Assembly (NCBI GenBank): GCA_030705695.1
Contig: JAUZPX010000061.1
Span: 1-11,143 of the forward strand
DNA: 11,143 nucleotides
From: Bacillota bacterium
Lineage (GTDB): Bacteria; Bacillota; Clostridia; Oscillospirales; Acutalibacteraceae
Direction of reading: 5' to 3'
Part shown: positions 6,419 through 11,143 of the stretch, in pieces
Layout: the number at the start of each line of letters is the position of its first letter
Position numbering within the stretch: position 1 is the stretch's first letter
Notes under the pieces: model-generated
What the model was told of the DNA's origin: nothing
Databases searched by the model: none
What the model saw: the letters and a program-made list of their open reading frames with translations, nothing else
Program-made: the position numbers and the translations under genes

Positions 6419-6447
6419 AGAGCCGGCTCGAAATTCGAGTCGGCTCT
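6419..6447 (-). terminator. Terminator of groES-groEL
   Basis: A 14-bp inverted repeat, AGAGCCG-G-CTCGAA against TTCGAG-T-CGGCTCT around one A, with one non-matching pair. On the minus strand it is followed by TGTTTCTAAAAATAAATTTT, a modest U-tract. It starts 25 bases past the groEL stop. Confidence 0.75.
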
Positions 6448-6472
6448 AAGCATTTTAAAAACGTTTATTAGA

Positions 6473-8098
6473 TTAGTACATACCGCCCATATCAGGTGCC
6501 ATAGGAGCAGCAGGAGCGGGTTCTTTGATGTCAGCAACAAGAGATTCTGTCGTTAACACCATAGCGGCAACGGAAGCTGCGTTTTGCAGTGCGCTGCGTG
6601 TAACCTTTGTAGGGTCGACAATACCTGCTGAAATCATATCGATGTATTCCTCAGTTAAAGCATTGAAGCCATAACCTGTCTTGTTTTCGCTCATTACCTT
6701 TTGAACGATTACAGAACCTTCGAGTCCTGCATTCAAAGCGATTTGACGAAGCGGCTCTTCAAGTGCTTTCAAAACGATAGCAACACCTGTTTTCTCGTCG
6801 CCTTTTGAATCGGCATATGCTTTCTTAACAGCAGGGATAGCATTCATTAATGCGATTCCGCCGCCAGCAACGATACCTTCTTCAACAGCTGCTTTTGTTG
6901 CTGCCAAAGCGTCCTCTATACGGAGCTTTTTCTCTTTCATTTCGATTTCAGTTGCAGCGCCGACTTTAATAACAGCTACACCGCCGGCAAGCTTTGCAAG
7001 ACGCTCTTGTAATTTCTCTCTATCAAAATCGGAGGTTGTTGTTTCAATTTGCTTACGGATCTGGTTAACCCTTGCTTTGATATCATCCTGATTGACTGCG
7101 CCGTCAACGATGATTGTATTTTCTTTTTCAATCTTGACCTGACGTGCTTTACCGAGCTGCTCAACTGTTGTATCTTTTAGTTCAAGACCAAGGTCGGAAG
7201 AAATAACCTGACCGCCAGTAAGAGTAGCAATATCCTGAAGCATTTCTTTTCTTCTGTCGCCAAAGCCCGGAGCCTTAACAGCAACGCATACAAATGTTCC
7301 GCGGAGCTTGTTGAGGATTAAAGTTGTAAGTGCTTCGCCTTCAACGTCCTCAGCGATAATAAGGAGCTTTCTGCCAGCCTGAACGATTTGCTCGAGAAGC
7401 GGAAGAATTTCCTGTGTATTAGAGATTTTCTTGTCTGTGATAAGAATGAAAGCGTCATCTAAAACAGCTACCATTTTATCTGTATCGGTGACCATATAAG
7501 GAGCTATATATCCTCTGTCGAACATCATACCTTCAACAACTTCCGAGTATGTTTCGGCAGTTTTTGACTCTTCAACTGTGATAACGCCGTCATTGCCGAC
7601 CTTCTCCATAGCCTCGGCAATTAATGTACCGATAGAATCGTCGCCTGACGAAATTGCAGCAACTCTTGCGATATCGTCCGAACCGCTTACTTTCTTTGAG
7701 TTATCAACAATAGCTTTTACAGCAACATCAACAGCATTTTGAATGCCCTTTTTAATGATCATCGGGTTAGCACCTGCTGTAACATTCTTGTTGCCTTCAC
7801 GAATTAGCGCCTGTGCAAGCAATGTTGCTGTTGTAGTACCGTCGCCTGCAGCATCGTTTGTTTTAATTGAAACTTCTTTTACAAGCTGAGCGCCCATGTT
7901 CTCGAATGCGTCTTCAAGCTCAATTTCTTTGGCGATTGTAACACCGTCGTTTGTGATGAGCGGAGCACCGAATTTCTTATCGAGAACTACGTTTCTGCCT
8001 TTTGGTCCTAATGTAATTTTAACGGTATCGGCAAGTTTATCGATACCTCTCATAAGTGATTTTCTTGCATCTTCACCATATGCAATTTGCTTAGCCAT
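6473..8098 (-). CDS. groEL: Chaperonin GroEL (Hsp60)
   Basis: The 541-residue subunit of the ATP-driven double-ring folding chamber, working with GroES. Sequence landmarks are the N-terminal MAKQIAYGEDARKSL, the ATP-binding LGPKGRNVVLDKKFGAP (31-47) and NDAAGDGTTTATLLAQ (81-96), the apical-domain stretch GQVISSDLGLELKD, the C-terminal equatorial EEGIVAGGGIAL, and a short Gly/Met-rich tail ending GGMY. Length and motifs are those of an intact bacterial GroEL. The ATG has AGGAGG eight bases upstream, and the start lies 26 bases after the groES stop, so the two are cotranscribed from the CIRCE-controlled promoter. The C-terminal tail has only one GGM unit, which is short compared with proteobacterial GroEL but common in Clostridia. 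Confidence 0.99.
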   Translation of the reverse strand: MAKQIAYGEDARKSLMRGIDKLADTVKITLGPKGRNVVLDKKFGAPLITNDGVTIAKEIELEDAFENMGAQLVKEVSIKTNDAAGDGTTTATLLAQALIREGNKNVTAGANPMIIKKGIQNAVDVAVKAIVDNSKKVSGSDDIARVAAISSGDDSIGTLIAEAMEKVGNDGVITVEESKTAETYSEVVEGMMFDRGYIAPYMVTDTDKMVAVLDDAFILITDKKISNTQEILPLLEQIVQAGRKLLIIAEDVEGEALTTLILNKLRGTFVCVAVKAPGFGDRRKEMLQDIATLTGGQVISSDLGLELKDTTVEQLGKARQVKIEKENTIIVDGAVNQDDIKARVNQIRKQIETTTSDFDREKLQERLAKLAGGVAVIKVGAATEIEMKEKKLRIEDALAATKAAVEEGIVAGGGIALMNAIPAVKKAYADSKGDEKTGVAIVLKALEEPLRQIALNAGLEGSVIVQKVMSENKTGYGFNALTEEYIDMISAGIVDPTKVTRSALQNAASVAAMVLTTESLVADIKEPAPAAPMAPDMGGMY

Positions 8099-8124
8099 GA
8101 TATATTCCTCCTAAAATAATTTTA

Positions 8125-8409
8125 TTATTCTACAACTGCAAGGATATCTCCCTGGCGAACGATTGTATATTCCTCGCCGTCCAGTTTGACTTCTGTTCCT
8201 GCATATTTACTGGTGATGACTTTATCACCTATCTTTACGTACATAACGACTTCTTTGCCGTCTACGATTCCGCCGGGTCCAACTGCTACAACGCTTGCAA
8301 ACTGCGGTTTCTCTTTTGCAGGTCCTGCAAGAACAATTCCGCTTTTCGTTGTTTCCTCGGCTTCCTCCATTTTAATCACGACTCTGTCCAATAAAGGTTT
8401 GATCGTCAT
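8125..8409 (-). CDS. groES: Co-chaperonin GroES (Hsp10)
   Basis: The 94-residue cap of the GroEL chamber; forms a heptameric ring. Visible features are the opening MTIKPLLDRVVIKMEEAEE, the mobile loop TTKSGIVLAGPAKEKPQ that contacts GroEL, VVAVGPGG, and KIGDKVITSKYAGTEVKLDGEEYTIVRQGDILAV near the C-terminus, given here as family landmarks in order. Start choice: a TTG at 8415 would add two residues, but GAGGAGG at 8425-8419 is nine bases from ATG 8409 and only three from the TTG, so ATG 8409 is preferred. It is the first gene of the heat-shock operon, directly behind the promoter and CIRCE. Confidence 0.98.
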   Translation of the reverse strand: MTIKPLLDRVVIKMEEAEETTKSGIVLAGPAKEKPQFASVVAVGPGGIVDGKEVVMYVKIGDKVITSKYAGTEVKLDGEEYTIVRQGDILAVVE

Positions 8410-8418
8410 TTTCAATTT

Positions 8419-8425
8419 CCTCCTC
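8419..8425 (-). promoter_or_regulatory. Ribosome binding site that fixes the groES start
   Basis: GAGGAGG on the minus strand lies nine bases from ATG 8409 and only three from TTG 8415. This excludes the longer reading. Confidence 0.8.
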
Positions 8426-8441
8426 GCATAGTTTCATGAAT

Positions 8442-8468
8442 TTAGCACTCGATTGTTTTGAGTGCTAA
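8442..8468. promoter_or_regulatory. CIRCE operator (HrcA binding site)
   Basis: TTAGCACTC, nine bases, GAGTGCTAA: an exact match to the CIRCE consensus. It covers the predicted transcription start of groES-groEL. HrcA bound here represses the operon and is released on heat shock; no hrcA gene is in this window. Confidence 0.97.
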
Positions 8469-8472
8469 TATT

Positions 8473-8501
8473 ATTTTAGCAACCTTTTTCAAAGAAATCA
8501 A
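8473..8501 (-). promoter_or_regulatory. Promoter of groES-groEL
   Basis: -35 TTGATT (8501-8496), a 17-base spacer and -10 TAAAAT (8478-8473) on the minus strand, with initiation near 8466, inside CIRCE. It lies only 24 bases past the stop of the pyrophosphatase-like/Nudix gene, and no terminator hairpin separates them. Confidence 0.8.
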
Positions 8502-8524
8502 GAAAAATTTGTAAATTTTAAATT

Positions 8525-9310
8525 TTATTCATTATTTTGCAGAAACATTTCAGCCTTGTTAAGCAATTCATCATACCCGACTTTCGGCAAAAGCTTTATT
8601 GATTCACTTTTGTTTGCCCAAATGTATTTTTCGATTTCGTCACGCCATATTTCAATATCTCCCGTCGCTTTTGCAATATACAAATGAACATATTTTGTCG
8701 CTTTTTCACGTATCGGATAAGACACGCTTTCGTAAAAGCCCTGCTTTATTGCGACTTTCATTCCCGTTTCTTCAAACACTTCACGGCATGCTGTTTGTTC
8801 TTCGATTTCTAAAGGTTCGCAATGCCCTTTCGGAAAACTCCAGGTTTGAGATTTATGCTGAAACAACAACAAATATTCAGTTTCGCTTCCACTATTTCTG
8901 TAAATAATCGCTCCGCAGGATTTTTCATACAGGCATATAATCTCTGTTTTGAAATATTTCTCTTGAAATTCCACAGCCGCCATGATCTCCGCCTGATTAT
9001 ATATAGAATTTTCAGGCGCAACAACCCATTTATCTTCGCTGTCATTTTCACGCAGTATTACAGCAATTACTTTTCCCGAAAAATTAGAAACAGGTTTATT
9101 AATCCCAATTATGTAGGCATCCTGCTCTTCGCCGTCACCGCCAATAACGCCGTTAATATATCCATAGTTTATCGGATATAGAATATCCTTATGTTTAGGA
9201 TGAACGCTTCCAATCGGGCGGTCGACCGTAACTGTCACAAAGCTGCCAAGAATAGCCTCGGCTTTTATCTTACGTTCTGACATTTTTTCTGAATTGTTTT
9301 CGTTTTGCAT
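8525..9310 (-). CDS. Inorganic pyrophosphatase-like domain fused to Nudix hydrolase
   Basis: A 261-residue two-domain protein. Residues 24-121 resemble family I soluble pyrophosphatase: VTVTVDRPIGSVHPKH, YPINYGYI (45-52), DGEEQD (59-64) in place of the DxDxxD motif, and ENDSEDKWVVAP (88-99) matching the region that carries later metal ligands. The fold's usual N-terminal part with Lys/Glu ligands appears shortened, so activity is uncertain. Residues 131-255 are a Nudix hydrolase with a perfect box GHCEPLEIEEQTACREVFEETGM (GX5EX7REUXEEXGU, from G162), preceded by SFPKGHCE as in diadenosine-tetraphosphate hydrolases. A role in hydrolysing a nucleoside diphosphate-linked substrate and then pyrophosphate is inferred. 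The ATG at 9310 has only a weak upstream purine stretch; ATG 9283 (MSERKIK) is an alternative. No terminator separates it from groES. Confidence 0.85.
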   Translation of the reverse strand: MQNENNSEKMSERKIKAEAILGSFVTVTVDRPIGSVHPKHKDILYPINYGYINGVIGGDGEEQDAYIIGINKPVSNFSGKVIAVILRENDSEDKWVVAPENSIYNQAEIMAAVEFQEKYFKTEIICLYEKSCGAIIYRNSGSETEYLLLFQHKSQTWSFPKGHCEPLEIEEQTACREVFEETGMKVAIKQGFYESVSYPIREKATKYVHLYIAKATGDIEIWRDEIEKYIWANKSESIKLLPKVGYDELLNKAEMFLQNNE

Positions 9311-9536
9311 ATTTTACCATCTTTCTTGGGGGTGGAAAATTTGAGTTTTGTTTGTGGAAATTGGGTGATAATGGGGGTTGAAGAATAAGATTTAAAATCT
9401 TGCTTATATGTAAAAATGTAGGCACAATGTTTTATAGAGATATTTAATAAGCTTGGACTGCACTCTCAAAAAAATATTCTAATATATCTGTCGCTTAACT
9501 CTATTACATCTATCTGGCACACTAATTTTCACAGCA
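9311..9536. other. Non-coding gap between Nudix and SEC-C genes
   Basis: 226 bases with no convincing gene. The half near the Nudix start has several G runs on the plus strand (C runs in the Nudix leader). Near 9386-9401 there is a small AT-rich inverted repeat (AAGATTT-A-AAATCTT) that could weakly terminate the SEC-C gene. No clear promoter hexamers were found for the Nudix gene. Confidence 0.5.
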
Positions 9537-10628
9537 CTAAATTTTCTCGAAGAAGTTCCATGGCGTGTCCGAATAGCTATATTTATTTAATTCTTCCATA
9601 TCTTTATACAATACAGCATGATTCGCATGACTTATTAATGCTTGCTGAATTTCCGAACCCCAATTATTCCATAATCTTGGTGAAATAACTATTGAATCTG
9701 TCCATATTGGTAATTGGTTATTGAAATAATTTTCTCGTTCAAAAATACTTAATGCCATAAACTGTTTAGAAAAATCCACAAATACATTATTGTTTTCTTC
9801 AAGCCATGACCATACGCAATATGATTTTGAAGTTGCCGGAAAAATATTGAGATATATATTTTTTACATTGGCATCTAGCTCAAGGTTGTTTATTTGTTGA
9901 CCTAGTATATCGTGTTCAAGTTCATGCATCATGGAAACAGCAAACTCTACTTCATAAGGTAATTCCCAAATACAACAACGCACTTTATCATAATCGTTTT
10001 TATTTAACAGATTATCAAAAAATAATTTTTCTATTTCATTATCTCTTAAATCTAACAGAATATCCTTTTGTTTATCTCTATAATCTTCTGATTTCATCAG
10101 GTCAAATCCTTGTTCCAGCATTTTTCTGTATTCGATATTATTTGCATTAGCCTGTTCTTGCTTTTTGTGATAATGCCATGCCATCGTTCTATATGTAATA
10201 AGGAAAACCTGTTTGGGAGATTCAGTAAACTCTTGATCTTCAATATCTTGAAATAATATTTTATCGTGATATGAACAAAAACCTGTGAAAGTTGTCGCTA
10301 TTTTGCGACCTTTTATCTGCGAATCCTGAAATATTAGATTTGCTGTACCATCCAATGTGATGATATGTCCATCTACAGATATTTTATCCAAAATTCGATT
10401 GTTTTGTATAGCATGAGCCTTTACTATTTTTCCATCACATTCCATTTTATTCGGATGAAGACATCTCTTAATGCGAGCATCGTTTCTTATTGATTGTTTA
10501 GTATTGATAATTGCTTCTGCAAATTTCTGTTCTTCACTTTTGTCAAGGCAACACTTTTTATACTTTTTTCCACTACCACATGGACATGGGCTATTACGAC
10601 CAATTTTCGCACTTATTGTTCTCACCAC
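9537..10628 (-). CDS. SEC-C motif protein with HNH-like Cys/His cluster, function unknown
   Basis: A 363-residue protein. Residues 8-28 are a SEC-C zinc motif (KIGRNSPCPCGSGKKYKKCC; ligands C15, C17, C26, C27), the small domain found at the end of SecA and in many accessory proteins. A second cluster follows: CLHPNKMEC (56-64), KAHAIQ (70-75) and FCSYHDKILF (117-126). This resembles the treble-clef layout of HNH-type proteins, but nuclease activity is not shown. The remainder (130-363) is helical-looking and unrecognised, with LPYEVEFAVSMM and YLNIFPATSKSYCVWSWLEENNNVF segments. No signal peptide or membrane segment is present. The start is uncertain: adjacent GTGs at 10628 and 10625, no Shine-Dalgarno, and no in-frame ATG before an upstream stop. 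The gene is visibly more AT-rich than groEL and the spe genes, which suggests accessory or acquired DNA. A defence role is speculation. Confidence 0.82.
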   Translation of the reverse strand: MVRTISAKIGRNSPCPCGSGKKYKKCCLDKSEEQKFAEAIINTKQSIRNDARIKRCLHPNKMECDGKIVKAHAIQNNRILDKISVDGHIITLDGTANLIFQDSQIKGRKIATTFTGFCSYHDKILFQDIEDQEFTESPKQVFLITYRTMAWHYHKKQEQANANNIEYRKMLEQGFDLMKSEDYRDKQKDILLDLRDNEIEKLFFDNLLNKNDYDKVRCCIWELPYEVEFAVSMMHELEHDILGQQINNLELDANVKNIYLNIFPATSKSYCVWSWLEENNNVFVDFSKQFMALSIFERENYFNNQLPIWTDSIVISPRLWNNWGSEIQQALISHANHAVLYKDMEELNKYSYSDTPWNFFEKI

Positions 10629-10849
10629 TTTAAATATTTTTCTACATCCAAGCCGCTTTCTACCCTTAAAAAAAGCAAAAGAAATCTATATTACCCACAC
10701 TAGTGGATATAAGGACCAACTTGAATCATAAGAAAATAGTGTCTTCCTTTAAACTTATTTTCTTTAGACATAACACCGCCGTCATTTAAATGTTAATATG
10801 TAAAGTACTATCGCCTTCATATACGTTTTTACAGCAATAAAATAAATTA
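10629..10849. other. Non-coding gap between SEC-C gene and helicase gene
   Basis: 221 AT-rich bases. I see no strong terminator after the helicase gene and no clear promoter for the SEC-C gene. A 23-codon minus-strand frame at 10700-10771 (MSKENKFKGRHYF...) is too short to call. Confidence 0.5.
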
Positions 10850-11143
10850 TTATTTTCCTTTATTATGATAAGGCGTTTTTTTAGTCTTGTTAGCACCCGA
10901 ATCTTTTTTCCAAAAATCCGCTCTTTTTTCAGTATGCTTTTGCTTTGTTTTTGCTCCATTTGAATTTCTTGAGTTTCTTGGATTTGAATACACTCCCATT
11001 ACAGATGGCTTACGTCTTTGTTTATTAGGCTTCGGGGACGGAGTTGTAATAAGCATTGGGTAAAGATGTTCTTCCACCACAGAAATTTGCTTATGAATTA
11101 ATTTTTCAATATCTACAAGAAATGGCTTCTCATCAATATCGCA
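10850..11143 (-). CDS. C-terminal end of an RhlE-like DEAD-box RNA helicase (partial)
   Basis: Open from the right edge: the last 97 residues of a longer protein. The opening CDIDEKPFLVDIEKLIHKQI, followed by SVVEEHLYPM, matches the end of the second RecA-like domain in RhlE/DeaD-type helicases, where an SFC..EEK.YL.DIEKLI..IPVV..HP-like pattern closes the core. All DEAD-box catalytic motifs lie outside the window, so the call rests on this stretch alone. The final 65 or so residues form a Lys/Arg/Asn-rich, low-complexity tail (KPNKQRRKP, TKKTPYHNKGK), typical of the RNA-binding tails of these helicases. Such proteins unwind short RNA duplexes in ribosome assembly or RNA decay, often in the cold. 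An initiation codon inside the window is unlikely because the frame continues past the edge. Confidence 0.75.
   Translation of the reverse strand, partial: CDIDEKPFLVDIEKLIHKQISVVEEHLYPMLITTPSPKPNKQRRKPSVMGVYSNPRNSRNSNGAKTKQKHTEKRADFWKKDSGANKTKKTPYHNKGK

Noticed and set aside
9331..9376. Plus-strand G runs (GGGGG, GGG, GGGGG and GG pairs) as a possible G-quadruplex near the Nudix start.
   Set aside because: Only three runs of three or more Gs are present and the loops are long, so a stable quadruplex is doubtful.
9430..9536. The stretch just downstream of the SEC-C gene was examined as a possible decayed transposase or IS end.
   Set aside because: All frames are interrupted and no recognisable motif or terminal repeat was seen.
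9909..9926. HELEH (residues 235-239 of the SEC-C protein) matches the HExxH zinc-protease pattern.
   Set aside because: The fourth position is a charged Glu, against the usual uncharged residues of zincins, and no third zinc ligand or protease context is visible; probably chance.
10700..10771. A 23-codon minus-strand frame (MSKENKFKGRHYF...) upstream of the SEC-C gene; the FKGRH string loosely recalls IS6-type transposase N-termini.
   Set aside because: It is too short, has a poor ribosome site, shows no transposase motifs further on, and no inverted repeats were found around it.

Overview
The window looks like chromosomal DNA from a low-GC, Gram-positive gut-type anaerobe of the Clostridia, most likely the Oscillospirales/Ruminococcaceae. 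Supporting signs are strong AGGAGG-type ribosome sites, a perfect CIRCE operator in front of groES-groEL, a Bacillus-type (short) arginine decarboxylase, and secreted proteins that pair dockerin-like repeats with Pro/Thr linkers and starch-binding-like domains. The genus is inference. All recognised genes but one are on the minus strand.

Region 1 (1-3932) is a polyamine operon read right to left: a consensus-like promoter, then speD (AdoMet decarboxylase), speA (arginine decarboxylase), speE (spermidine synthase) and speB (agmatinase, running off the left edge). Together they encode arginine -> agmatine -> putrescine, plus decarboxylated AdoMet, giving spermidine. A perfect 24-bp palindrome sits between speD and speA.

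Region 2 (3954-6108) begins with a divergent small gene of unknown function (4019-4264, plus strand) that has its own extended -10 promoter. It converges on two tandem paralogous genes for secreted dockerin-like proteins. Each paralogue has its own promoter and terminator. Their N-terminal halves are nearly identical and their C-terminal halves differ.

Region 3 (6084-8501) holds a 58-residue four-cysteine protein gene, then groEL and groES under a sigmaA-type promoter overlapped by CIRCE (HrcA control).

Region 4 (8525-11143) holds a fusion of an inorganic-pyrophosphatase-like domain with a Nudix hydrolase, a more AT-rich gene for a 363-residue SEC-C protein with a second Cys/His cluster resembling an HNH-type treble clef, and the C-terminal end of an RhlE-like DEAD-box RNA helicase cut by the right edge.

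The best leads for something not well described are the SEC-C/Cys-His protein, the pyrophosphatase-like/Nudix fusion, and the dockerin-like pair. No CRISPR array, tRNA, rRNA or intact mobile element was seen. No gene-free gap exceeds about 230 bases.
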